64,000 bases of DNA from contig CAZOYW010000013.1 of NCBI GenBank assembly GCA_964584165.1, forward strand, positions 3,669 to 67,668, given 5' to 3'. The notes under the pieces are model-generated. The model was not told where the DNA came from. It was given only the letters and a program-made list of their open reading frames with translations, and did no database searches. The DNA comes from CAZKCI01 sp964584165 (GTDB lineage: Bacteria > Auribacterota > Erginobacteria > Erginobacterales > CAZKCI01). Numbering within the stretch: position 1 is the first letter of the stretch; each line of letters begins with the position of its first letter. Position numbers and translations under genes: made by a program. Below are positions 17,241 to 25,262 of this stretch, in pieces.

Positions 17241-18956
17241 ATGCTTCCCTGCGATCGAGTGATGGCCATCATCCGGGGCGACGCCCTTCCCGAGCTGGTC
17301 CTGAAGGGAGGGGACGTGGTCAACGTCTTCTCCGGCGAGATCTACCGCGCCGACGTGGCGATCGACTCCGGGCGGGTGATCGCCCTGGGCGAGTTCAAGG
17401 GCCAGTCCGAGGCCGACGCCTCCGGCCGGGTGGTCAGCCCCGGTTTCTTCGACTCCCACGTTCACATCGAGTCCTCGATGGTCACCATCCCCGAGTACGC
17501 CCGGGCCGTGGTCCCGCGGGGCACAACCACCGTGGTCATCGACCCCCACGAGATCGCCAACGTCATGGGCCTGGACGGGATCAAGTACATGCTCAAGACG
17601 AGCAAGTACCAGTTTCTGAACGTCTTCGTCATGCTCTCCTCCTGCGTCCCGGCGAGCAACCTGGAGACCTCGGGCTCGGAGCTCCGCGCCGTCGATCTCT
17701 TCCCCTACATCGGACAGGAATGGATCCTGGGATTGGGGGAGATGATGAACTTCCCCGGTGTCCTCGCCTGCGACCCGGAGGTGATGGACAAGCTCAAGCT
17801 CTTCCAGGGGCAGGTGATCGACGGCCACGCCCCCGGCCTCACCGGCCGGGCCCTCAACGGCTACGCGGCGATGGGGATCCATTCCGACCATGAGTGCACC
17901 ACCGCCGAAGAGGCGCGGGAGAAGATCCGGCTCGGGATGGCGATCATGATCCGCGAGGGGGGCACGGCCAAGAACCTCCTCGAGCTCCTCCCCGCGGTCA
18001 CCCCCGCCACCCTCTCCCGCTGCCTCCTCTGCTCCGACGACCGCAATCCGGCGGTCCTCCTCAAGGAGGGGCACATCGACTTCATGATCGCCAAGGCGAT
18101 CCGGGCCGGCCTCGACCCGGTTTCCGCGATCCGGATGGCGACGATCAACCCCGCCCAGTATTTCCACCTGAGGGACCGGGGGGCGGTCGCCCCCGGCTAC
18201 ATCGCCGACCTCGCCGTGCTGGACAACCTGAAGGACTGCCGGGTCCTCGAGGTCTACAAGAACGGCCTCCTGGTCGCCCGGGATGGGCGGATGACCCGGG
18301 AGCCGCCCGACGCCGGGCGCCGGGACGTCCTCCGGGGGTCGATCAACATCCAGTGGCTGAAGGAGGAGTATTTCCGGATCCCGGCCCGCGGCCGCCACGT
18401 CCGGGTCATGAAGCTGATCCCGGACCAGATCATCACCGAGGAGCTGATCGTGGAGCCGACGGTGCGGGAGGGGATGGTGGTCGCCGACCCGGAGCGGGAC
18501 ATCCTCAAGCTCGCCGTGGTCGAGCGCCATCTCGCCTCGTCCAACCTCGGGCGCGGCCTGGTCTCCGGCTTCGGCCTGAAGCGGGGGGCGATCGCCTCCT
18601 CGGTCGCCCATGACTCCCACAACATCATCGTGGTCGGGACCAACGACGCCGACATGCTGGAGGCGGCGGTGAAGATCCGCAAGATCCAGGGCGGCTTCAC
18701 GGTGGTGGTGGACGGCAAGCTGGTCGGCCAGCTCCCGCTCCCCATCGCCGGCCTGATGAGCGACCAGCCGCTGGAAAAGGTGCGCGAGGAGCTCGACCGG
18801 ATCACCGCCTTGGCCCACGAGCTGGGGGCGCTCCCCCGTGAGCCCTTCATGGCCCTTTCCTTCCTCGCCCTCCCGGTCATCCCCCGGCTCAAGCTCACCG
18901 ACCGGGGACTGGTGGACGTGGGGCAGTTCAAGCTGGTGGACATCTTCGTCGACTAA
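17241..18956 (+). CDS. ade: Adenine deaminase
   Basis: 571 residues, the usual AdeC length. Amidohydrolase metal motif DSHVHIESSM (His73, His75), with family signatures RGTTTVVIDPHEIANVMG, GLGEMMNFPGV, DGHAPGL, HSDHECT, LCSDDRNP and the C-terminal HDSHNIIVVGTND domain. It hydrolyses adenine to hypoxanthine and ammonia in purine salvage. ATG 17241 follows GGTGAGG weakly; a second Met lies at residue 8. No other purine gene is close, so it probably forms its own unit between word arrays. Confidence 0.95.
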   Translation: MLPCDRVMAIIRGDALPELVLKGGDVVNVFSGEIYRADVAIDSGRVIALGEFKGQSEADASGRVVSPGFFDSHVHIESSMVTIPEYARAVVPRGTTTVVIDPHEIANVMGLDGIKYMLKTSKYQFLNVFVMLSSCVPASNLETSGSELRAVDLFPYIGQEWILGLGEMMNFPGVLACDPEVMDKLKLFQGQVIDGHAPGLTGRALNGYAAMGIHSDHECTTAEEAREKIRLGMAIMIREGGTAKNLLELLPAVTPATLSRCLLCSDDRNPAVLLKEGHIDFMIAKAIRAGLDPVSAIRMATINPAQYFHLRDRGAVAPGYIADLAVLDNLKDCRVLEVYKNGLLVARDGRMTREPPDAGRRDVLRGSINIQWLKEEYFRIPARGRHVRVMKLIPDQIITEELIVEPTVREGMVVADPERDILKLAVVERHLASSNLGRGLVSGFGLKRGAIASSVAHDSHNIIVVGTNDADMLEAAVKIRKIQGGFTVVVDGKLVGQLPLPIAGLMSDQPLEKVREELDRITALAHELGALPREPFMALSFLALPVIPRLKLTDRGLVDVGQFKLVDIFVD

Positions 18957-18965
18957 CTGCAACAG

Positions 18966-19092
18966 ATTGCCACAAAGGCGCCAAGGCACGAAGGAACACG
19001 AAAGAATATTTTTAAGCGCGCGCTGCCTGCATCCGTCGGTACGATAGCCAGATCCTTGGTGTTTCTTCGTGTCTTGGTGTCTTGGTGGCGAA
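18966..19092 (+). repeat. GCCACCAAGACACGAAG-type inverted array
   Basis: The left half (TTGCCACAAAGGCGCCAAGG, CACGAAGGAACACGAAAG) is an imperfect reverse complement of the right half (TTTCTTCGTGTCTTGG, TGTCTTGGTGGCGAAA). Repeats of this style occur in other bacterial genomes as far as I recall. It lies just upstream of trpB2. Confidence 0.8.
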
Positions 19093-19130
19093 ATTGGCCA
19101 GGGAGCCGGAAGGCTCCGGAGGAGAAGAGA

Positions 19131-20492
19131 ATGAAGAAATACAAGATCGTCCTCGGCGAGCGGGAGATCCCCCAGGCCTGGTACAACATCCAGCCCGACC
19201 TGCCCGCGCCCCTCTCGCCCCCCATCCACCCCGGGACGGGGAAGCCCGTCGGCCCGCAGGACCTCGCGCCGATCTTCCCGATGGAGCTGATCAAGCAGGA
19301 GGTCTCCCAGGAGAAATGGATCGAGATCCCCGACGAGGTGATGCGGGTCTACAAGCTCTGGCGCCCCAGCCCCCTCCACCGGGCCTTCAACCTGGAGAAG
19401 GAACTCAAGACCCCGGCCCGGATCTACTTCAAGAACGAGTCGGTCTCTCCCGCCGGATCACACAAGCCCAACACCGCCGTCCCCCAGGCCTACTACAATA
19501 AGAAGGAGGGGGTGAAGCGGCTGGTGACCGAGACCGGGGCCGGCCAGTGGGGGTCGGCGCTGGCCTTCGCCACCTGCCTCCTGGGCGGGATGGAGTGCAC
19601 GGTCTACATGGTCAAGGTGTCCTACCAGCAGAAGCCCTACCGCAAGTCGATGATGCGGACCTGGAAGGCGACGGTGCACCCCTCGCCTTCCCCCCTCACC
19701 AACGCCGGCCGGCAGATGCTGGAGGCCGACCCGAACTGCCCGGGGTCGCTGGGGCTCGCCATCTCCGAGGCGGTGGAGGACGCGGCCACCCATGACGATG
19801 CCAAATACTCGCTGGGTTCGGTCCTGAACCACGTCCTCCTCCACCAGACCGTGATCGGCTTGGAGCTCCAGAAGCAGCTCGATCTCGCCGGGGAGAAGCC
19901 GGACGTCATCACGGGTTGCGTGGGCGGGGGTTCCAACTTTGCCGGCTTGGTCTTCCCCTTCGTCCCCGAGAAGCTTAAAGGGGGTAAGGTCGAGCTGATC
20001 GGGGTGGAGCCCGCCTCCTGTCCCACGCTCACCCGCGGGCCCTTCCGCTACGACTTCGGCGACGTGGCCAAGATGACGCCGCTGCTCAAGATGTACACCC
20101 TCGGCCACTCCTTCATCCCCCCCTCGATCCACGCCGGCGGGCTGCGCTACCACGGCGCCGCGCCGCTCTTGAGCCTGCTCGTGAATAAGGAGGTCGTGAG
20201 CGCCCGCTCCTACTTCCAGAACGAGGTCTTCGAGGCCGCCGTCCTCTTCGCCCGGACCGAGGGGATCCTCCCCGCGCCGGAGACGGCCCACGCCATCAAG
20301 TGCGGGATCGAGGAGGCGAAGAAGTGCCGCGCCACCAAGGAGGAGAAGTGCATCGTGATCGGCTTCTCCGGCCACGGCCACTTCGACCTTGCCGCCTACG
20401 AGGCCTACCTCGACGACAAGCTCGAGGATTACGCCTACCCCCAGCACATGATCGAAGACGCGCTCAAGGAAGTGCCGGCGATCCAGGAGTAG
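19131..20492 (+). CDS. trpB2: Tryptophan synthase beta subunit-like protein, TrpB2 type
   Basis: 453 residues. The TrpB2 class is recognised by the long N-terminal region (PLSPPIHPGTGKPVGPQDLAPIFP), RPSPLHRAFNLEK, the PLP lysine SHKPNT (Lys112), and GCVGGGSNFAGL for phosphate binding. The canonical beta reaction condenses indole with serine to give tryptophan. No trpA is near, so it cannot rely on a local alpha subunit and may salvage free indole. It precedes iorA/iorB, which act on indolepyruvate and related 2-oxo acids, so it may have a specialised role in aromatic amino-acid metabolism. ATG 19131 has a strong GGAGGAG ribosome site; the longer frame from 19056 is repeat-derived. Confidence 0.9.
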   Translation: MKKYKIVLGEREIPQAWYNIQPDLPAPLSPPIHPGTGKPVGPQDLAPIFPMELIKQEVSQEKWIEIPDEVMRVYKLWRPSPLHRAFNLEKELKTPARIYFKNESVSPAGSHKPNTAVPQAYYNKKEGVKRLVTETGAGQWGSALAFATCLLGGMECTVYMVKVSYQQKPYRKSMMRTWKATVHPSPSPLTNAGRQMLEADPNCPGSLGLAISEAVEDAATHDDAKYSLGSVLNHVLLHQTVIGLELQKQLDLAGEKPDVITGCVGGGSNFAGLVFPFVPEKLKGGKVELIGVEPASCPTLTRGPFRYDFGDVAKMTPLLKMYTLGHSFIPPSIHAGGLRYHGAAPLLSLLVNKEVVSARSYFQNEVFEAAVLFARTEGILPAPETAHAIKCGIEEAKKCRATKEEKCIVIGFSGHGHFDLAAYEAYLDDKLEDYAYPQHMIEDALKEVPAIQE

Positions 20493-20509
20493 GGAAGGCA
20501 GATAAACCC

Positions 20510-20660
20510 CAGGTTCCATGATCAATGCTCAAGGGTTCAAGCGAAGCCTTGAGCCTGGAACCCTCGATCCTGGAACCCTTGAGCATTGAACCGTAACCCG
20601 AAAGACAGTGATCAGTGATCAGTTGTCAGTGATCAGTGATCAGTGACCTGTAATCAGTGA
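20510..20660 (+). repeat. Two word arrays: GGGTTCAAG type and ATCAGTGATC type
   Basis: 20510-20590: GCTCAAGGGTTCAAGC..., with complementary CTTGAGCCTGGAACCC and GGAACCCTTGAGC. 20605-20660: ATCAGTGATCAG repeats that run into the GTG start of iorA. No recognisable ribosome site remains. Confidence 0.85.
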
Positions 20661-22393
20661 AGGAGTTACTTTCCGGCAACGAGGCGGTGGCCCGGGGGGC
20701 CTGGGCGGCGGGCGCGGCGCTGGGGACAGGCTACCCCGGGACGCCCTCCTCCGAGATCCTGGAAACGCTCGCTCTCCTCCCCGGGGCGAATGCCCAGTGG
20801 TGCGCCAACGAGAAGGTGGCGCTCGAGGTGGCCTCGGGGGCGGCCTGGACCGGGGCCCGCGCGCTCGTCACGATGAAGCACGTGGGCCTGAACGTCGCCG
20901 CCGACCCCCTCTTCACGCTCGCCTACACCGGAGTCCGCGGCGGCCTGGTCGTCGCCGTGGCCGACGACCCCGGCCTCCAGTCCTCCCAGAACGAGCAGGA
21001 CTCCCGCCACTACGGCCGCGCCGCCAAGCTCCCCGTCCTCGAGCCCTCCGACAGCCAGGAGGCCTACGAGTTCACCCTCCTCGCCTTCCGCCTCTCCGAG
21101 GAGTTCGACCTCCCGGTGATCCTCCGCCTGACCACGCGGGTCTCCCACTCCCGCTGCCCGGTGCAAGCGGAAGGGAAGCGGGCGGCGGCGAAGGCCCCCG
21201 CGCTCGTCAAGGACGCTCCCAAGCAGGTGATGATCCCGGCCTACGCCCGCCGGCGCCACGTCCTCCTGGAGGAGAAATTGCGCCAGCTCGCCCGCCGCGC
21301 CGAGACCCTGCCGATCAACCGGGCGGAGAAGGGGAAGGGGGCGCTCGGGATCATCACGTCGGGCATTTCCTATCAGTATTGCCGGGAGGCGGCGCCCTCC
21401 GCTTCTTTTCTGAAGCTGGGGATGGTCTATCCTCTGCCGCGGAACAAGATCAAAAATTTTGCGCGCGGTTCGCGCAAAATTTTTGTGGTGGAGGAGCTCG
21501 ACCCCTTCCTGGAGACCGAGATCAAGAGCTTCGGCCTCCCGGTCCGGGGGAAGCGGGAGGAATACGGCCTCGGCGAGCTCAACCCGGAGCGCGTCCGCGA
21601 TCTCCTCGCCAACCGCCCCGAGCGTCCGCCGCCCCCCTCCCATCTCCCCCCCCGCCCGCCGATGCTCTGCCCGGGCTGCCCTCACCGCGCCGTCTTCGCC
21701 GTCCTGAAAAAGCTCAAGCTCTTCGTGACCGGCGACATCGGCTGCTACACTTTGGGGACGCTCCCCCCGCTTTCCGCCCTCGACACCTGCCTCTGCATGG
21801 GGGCGGGGATCGGCCAGTCGGAGGGGATGCGCCGGGTTCTTTTGCCCGCGGCCGCCCGGAAGGTGGTCGCGGTGATCGGCGACTCCACCTTCATCCACTC
21901 CGGGATCACGGGCCTCGTCGACCTCGTCTACAATGGAAACGGCGGCGTGGTGATCATACTCGACAACCTGACCACGGCGATGACCGGCCTGCAGGGCCAC
22001 CCCGGGACGGGGACCGGCCTCCACGGGCGGCCGGCCCGCCAGGTCCGGCTCTGCGAGATCTGCCGCGGCGCGGGGGTGAACCGGGTCAAGATCATCGACT
22101 CCTACGACCTCCCGGCGCTGGAGGCCTACCTCCGGGAGTCGCTCCCGCTCGACGAGACCTCGGTCCTGATCGCCCGCGCCCCCTGCCTCCTCCTCCGCCG
22201 CCATGAGAAAAAGCCGGCCCACCGAGTGAAGCACGACCTCTGCCGCTCCTGCACGCTCTGCCTCCAGATCGCCTGCCCGGCGCTCGTCCCCTCGCCCGAG
22301 GGGCGGCCTTCGATCACGGCCGCCCTCTGCTCGGGCTGCGGGGCCTGCGCCCATGTCTGCCCCGCGGGGGCGATCGGGGCGGGGGCGGATTAG
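20657..22393 (+). CDS. iorA: Indolepyruvate:ferredoxin oxidoreductase, alpha subunit
   Basis: 578 residues from GTG 20657. An in-frame TAA at 20651 leaves this as the only sensible start, and KELLSGNEAVARGAW matches the family N-terminus. It has N-terminal pyruvate:ferredoxin-type domains (GTGYPGTPSSEI; MKHVGLNVAADP), a central TPP-binding domain (CPGCPHRAVF, GDIGCYTLG, GDSTFIHSGITGL, DNLTTAMTG), and two C-terminal 4Fe-4S ferredoxin motifs (CRSCTLCLQIACP; CSGCGACAHVCP). It oxidatively decarboxylates aryl-pyruvates to aryl-acetyl-CoA, reducing ferredoxin. The start codon lies in an ATCAGTGATC array. A 14-bp perfect palindrome of AAAATTTT type interrupts GC-rich coding sequence at 21452-21484. 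Confidence 0.95.
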   Translation: MKELLSGNEAVARGAWAAGAALGTGYPGTPSSEILETLALLPGANAQWCANEKVALEVASGAAWTGARALVTMKHVGLNVAADPLFTLAYTGVRGGLVVAVADDPGLQSSQNEQDSRHYGRAAKLPVLEPSDSQEAYEFTLLAFRLSEEFDLPVILRLTTRVSHSRCPVQAEGKRAAAKAPALVKDAPKQVMIPAYARRRHVLLEEKLRQLARRAETLPINRAEKGKGALGIITSGISYQYCREAAPSASFLKLGMVYPLPRNKIKNFARGSRKIFVVEELDPFLETEIKSFGLPVRGKREEYGLGELNPERVRDLLANRPERPPPPSHLPPRPPMLCPGCPHRAVFAVLKKLKLFVTGDIGCYTLGTLPPLSALDTCLCMGAGIGQSEGMRRVLLPAAARKVVAVIGDSTFIHSGITGLVDLVYNGNGGVVIILDNLTTAMTGLQGHPGTGTGLHGRPARQVRLCEICRGAGVNRVKIIDSYDLPALEAYLRESLPLDETSVLIARAPCLLLRRHEKKPAHRVKHDLCRSCTLCLQIACPALVPSPEGRPSITAALCSGCGACAHVCPAGAIGAGAD

Positions 22394-22512
22394 GGTTACT
22401 ATAAAAGTTACTAAGGGTTACGAGAAAGGTTACTAGAGGTTGCGACGGCCCCACCGTCAACTGTCAACCAACCCTCGTGAGCTCCAAATTCCAAACTCCA
22501 AACTCTAAACTC
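22386..22512 (+). repeat. GGTTACTA array and CCAAACTCCAAACT array between iorA and iorB
   Basis: 22386-22437 has GGTTACT/GGGTTACGAG words related to 36700-36822. 22478-22512 has TCCAAATTCCAAACTCCAAACT words that run into the 5' end of iorB. These separate two subunits of one enzyme. Confidence 0.8.
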
Positions 22513-22518
22513 CAATCA

Positions 22519-23094
22519 GTGGCCAGCGTCGTCTTCGCCGGCGTGGGCGGACAGGGTGTCATCCTCGCCGCCCGCCTCCTCTCCTCCGCCGCTCTGCGGG
22601 CCGGGCTCGACGTGAAGTCGAGCGAGGTCCACGGGATGGCCCAGCGGGGTGGATCGGTCACGGCCCAGGTCCGCTTCGGGCGGCGGGTCTTCTCGCCGCT
22701 CGTCCCCGCGGGCGGGGCGGACTACCTCGCCGCCCTGGAGGAGCTGGAGGCCCTGCGCTCCGCCCCCGTCCTCTCTCCCCGGGGGACGGTGATCCTCGTC
22801 CGCCGGCGGATCCCCCCGGCGACCGTCCTCTCCGGGGCGGCGCGCTACCCGGAGAACGCCGCCGAGACGCTGCGCCTCTTGGGGCTCCGGGTGATCGAGG
22901 TGGAGCCGAAGGCGATCGCGGCGGCCGCCGGAGACGAGGCCTTCGCCAACGTCTTCGCCCTGGGCGCCCTCTCCAGTCTTCTCGATTTCCCGGGAGGGAT
23001 CTGGGAGGAGACGCTAGCCGCCGCGCTGCCCGAGCGGAAGCGGGAGGAGAACCTCGCCGCCTTCGCCGCCGGGGCGGCCCTGGCTCAAAAATAA
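22519..23094 (+). CDS. iorB: Indolepyruvate:ferredoxin oxidoreductase, beta subunit
   Basis: About 191 residues from GTG 22519 (ASVVFAGVGGQGVILAARLLSSAAL), the 2-oxoacid oxidoreductase gamma-type domain, with SSEVHGMAQRGGSVTAQVRFG as a second signature. It is the partner of IorA in oxidising indolepyruvate and other aryl-pyruvates to acyl-CoA. A longer start at GTG 22477 would translate the CCAAACTCC repeat and is less likely, because family members start close to the GVGGQG loop. The gene is 125 bp downstream of iorA. Confidence 0.9.
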   Translation: MASVVFAGVGGQGVILAARLLSSAALRAGLDVKSSEVHGMAQRGGSVTAQVRFGRRVFSPLVPAGGADYLAALEELEALRSAPVLSPRGTVILVRRRIPPATVLSGAARYPENAAETLRLLGLRVIEVEPKAIAAAAGDEAFANVFALGALSSLLDFPGGIWEETLAAALPERKREENLAAFAAGAALAQK

Positions 23095-23290
23095 CCGCGA
23101 ATCTCGGGGAAATCTTCGCTAATCCGGCCGTCGTCTGGACCGCATTTCCTGATCCATCCCAACAATCCGCGCCCTGCATTCGCCGCTCCGCCGGTTTTGA
23201 TTCGTGAAGATTCGCGCGATTCGTGGTTAAATATTTTTGTCCCGGTGTGTCTTCGTGGCATAATCGGCTGGTCTAATCGCGAGGAGGATC

Positions 23291-24589
23291 ATGATCTGGA
23301 ACGAAAAGTTCGAATGCCTGCCCCCCGATCGGCTCGCCGCGCTCCAGCTTGAGCGCCTGCAAGCGCTGATCGCCTACGTCCTCAAGAAATCCCCCGTCTA
23401 TCCCGCCAAGTTCAAGGAGGCGAAGGTCGCCGCGGGGGACGTGAAGTCCCTCGCCGACATCAAGCGCCTCCCCTTCACCCGCAAGACCGACCTCCGCGAC
23501 ACCTACCCCTTCGGGATGTTCTGCGTTCCCGCCCGGGAGGTGGCGGAGATCCACGCCTCCTCCGGAACCACCGGCAACCCCACCGTGGTCGGCTACACCC
23601 GCAGCGATCTCAAGCTCTGGGGGGAAGTGATGGCGCGCACCCTCTGCGTCGCGGGGGTGGTCAAGGGGGACATCGTCCAGAACGCCTACGGCTACGGCCT
23701 CTTCACCGGGGGGCTGGGGTTTCACTACGGCGCGCTGGAGATGGGCATCCCCGTCCTCCCCATGTCCTCGGGCGTCTCCAAGCGCCAGCTCAAGCTGATG
23801 CATGACTTCAAGACCACCGTTCTCGCCTGCACGCCCAGTTATGTTCTCTACCTGGGCGAAGAGGCGAAGGAGGAGGGCTACAACCCGAAGGACTCGCCCG
23901 TCCGGATCGGGATCCTGGGGGCGGAGCCCTGGAGCGAGAACATGCGCCGGGAGATCGAGTCGATCTGGGGGATGCAGGCGCTCGACGTCTACGGCATGTC
24001 CGAGATCATCGGCCCCGGCGTGGCTCAGGAGTGCGGCGAGAAGAACGGGCTTCACATCTACAGCGACGTCTTCTTCCCCGAGGTGATCGACCCCAGGACC
24101 GGGGAGGAGGTCGGGGAAGGGAAGGACGGGGAGCTCGTCATCACTACCCTGACCAAGGAGGCCCTCCCCCTGGTCCGCTACCGGACCGGCGACATCGTCT
24201 CCATCGACCGCTCCCCCTGCCGCTGCGGGCGGACCTCCCCCCGGATCAGCAAGATCAAGGGGCGGACCGACGACATGCTGATCATCCGGGGGATCAACGT
24301 CTTCCCCTCCCAGATCGAGGCGGTCCTCCTCCAGGTGGAGGGGACGAGCCCGCACTACCTCCTGGTGGTCGACCGGGTCAAGGGGCTGGACACCCTGGAG
24401 GTCCAGGTCGAGGTCTCCCCGAAGGCCTTCTCCGACGAGGTTCGGAAGATGCAGGAGCTCAAGGACAGGATCCGCCACGAGATCCAGGGCGTCCTCGGGA
24501 TCGTCGTTGAGGTCAAACTGGTCGAGCCGAAGACGATCGAGCGCAGCCAGGGGAAGGCGAAGCGGGTGATCGATAGAAGAAAAATATAG
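23291..24589 (+). CDS. paaK: Phenylacetate-CoA ligase-like AMP-forming enzyme, paralogue 1
   Basis: 432 residues. Adenylate-forming PaaK family: ASSGTTGNPTVVGYT (AMP-binding loop), YGYGLFTGGLGFHYG, VYGMSEIIGPGVAQEC, RYRTGDI, IKGRTDDMLIIRGINVFPSQIE and the C-terminal KAKRVIDRR lysine region. It activates aryl-acetates with ATP and CoA, or in fermentation may run in reverse to conserve energy from aryl-acetyl-CoA made by IorAB (inference). ATG has a GAGGAGG site. An ACT-domain gene follows 111 bp downstream. Confidence 0.92.
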   Translation: MIWNEKFECLPPDRLAALQLERLQALIAYVLKKSPVYPAKFKEAKVAAGDVKSLADIKRLPFTRKTDLRDTYPFGMFCVPAREVAEIHASSGTTGNPTVVGYTRSDLKLWGEVMARTLCVAGVVKGDIVQNAYGYGLFTGGLGFHYGALEMGIPVLPMSSGVSKRQLKLMHDFKTTVLACTPSYVLYLGEEAKEEGYNPKDSPVRIGILGAEPWSENMRREIESIWGMQALDVYGMSEIIGPGVAQECGEKNGLHIYSDVFFPEVIDPRTGEEVGEGKDGELVITTLTKEALPLVRYRTGDIVSIDRSPCRCGRTSPRISKIKGRTDDMLIIRGINVFPSQIEAVLLQVEGTSPHYLLVVDRVKGLDTLEVQVEVSPKAFSDEVRKMQELKDRIRHEIQGVLGIVVEVKLVEPKTIERSQGKAKRVIDRRKI

Positions 24590-24678
24590 GGTGGAGTAAT
24601 GGAGTAGTGGAGCGATGGAGTATTGGGATGTAGTCCATATTTTTCAGTACTCCAACACTCCAATACTCCAGTACTCCC
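24590..24678 (+). repeat. GGAGTAATGGAGTAG array with inverted complement
   Basis: TGGAGTAATGGAGTAGTGGAG on the left is answered by CAGTACTCCAACACTCCAATACTCCAGTACTCC on the right. It separates paaK paralogue 1 from its ACT partner gene. Confidence 0.85.
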
Positions 24679-24700
24679 TTCCCTCGGGGGGCATCAGACT

Positions 24701-25132
24701 ATGAACGTGACACAGCTCTCGATTTTTCTGGAGAACCGCTCCGGACGACTCGCCGAGGTGACCGAGATCCTGGGCCGGAACACGATCAACATCCGGGCTC
24801 TCTCGCTCGCCGACACCTCGGACTTCGGCATCCTCCGGGTGATCGTCAACGATCCGGACAAGGCCGCCGGGATCCTCAAGAGCGAGGGTTTCACCGTTTC
24901 CGAGACCGAGGTGATGGCGGTCGAGGTCGAGGACCGCCCCGGGGGGCTCGCCGGGGTGCTGAAGATCCTCTCCACCGAGTCGATCAACGTGGAGTACATG
25001 TACGCCTTTCTGGAGAAGCGGACCGAGAACGCCCTGATCATCTTCCGGATCGAGGAGATCGGGCGGACGGAGGCGATCCTCCGGAAGCACGGGATCAGGC
25101 TTCTGTCGGGGAAGGACCTCTATAACCTATAA
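24701..25132 (+). CDS. Double ACT-domain protein, associated with PaaK paralogue 1
   Basis: 143 residues, two ACT domains (about 1-68 and 70-140), each starting with an amino-acid-binding style sequence: QLSIFLENRSGRLAEVTEILG and VEVEDRPGGLAGVLKIL. Stand-alone double-ACT proteins beside paaK and ior genes are common in anaerobes and archaea and are presumed to sense amino acids or aryl acids. There is no DNA-binding domain. ATG 24701 is preferred because upstream sequence is word-array DNA. A homologue lies at 33595-34023. Confidence 0.88.
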   Translation: MNVTQLSIFLENRSGRLAEVTEILGRNTINIRALSLADTSDFGILRVIVNDPDKAAGILKSEGFTVSETEVMAVEVEDRPGGLAGVLKILSTESINVEYMYAFLEKRTENALIIFRIEEIGRTEAILRKHGIRLLSGKDLYNL

Positions 25133-25134
25133 GG

Positions 25135-25225
25135 CAAAAGTAAAAAGGCAAAAGTAAAAGCTGCAAGGCGCAAGCGAAACGGGCTGGAGGCATGAGGTTT
25201 GGGGCAGGACGCAACATACCTCATA
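25135..25225 (+). repeat. GGCAAAAGTAAAA words and GGCATGAGGT inverted pair
   Basis: Two GGCAAAAGTAAAA units, then GAGGCATGAGG paired with CCTCATAACTCATGCCTC. It is intergenic, upstream of livK. Confidence 0.7.
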
Positions 25226-25262
25226 ACTCATGCCTCAGGCCGATGATGAAGGAGGGATGGGT

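Noticed and set aside
17220..19379. 719-codon open frame opposite adenine deaminase
   Set aside because: Shadow of ade; no recognisable protein, and it reads repeat DNA at one end.
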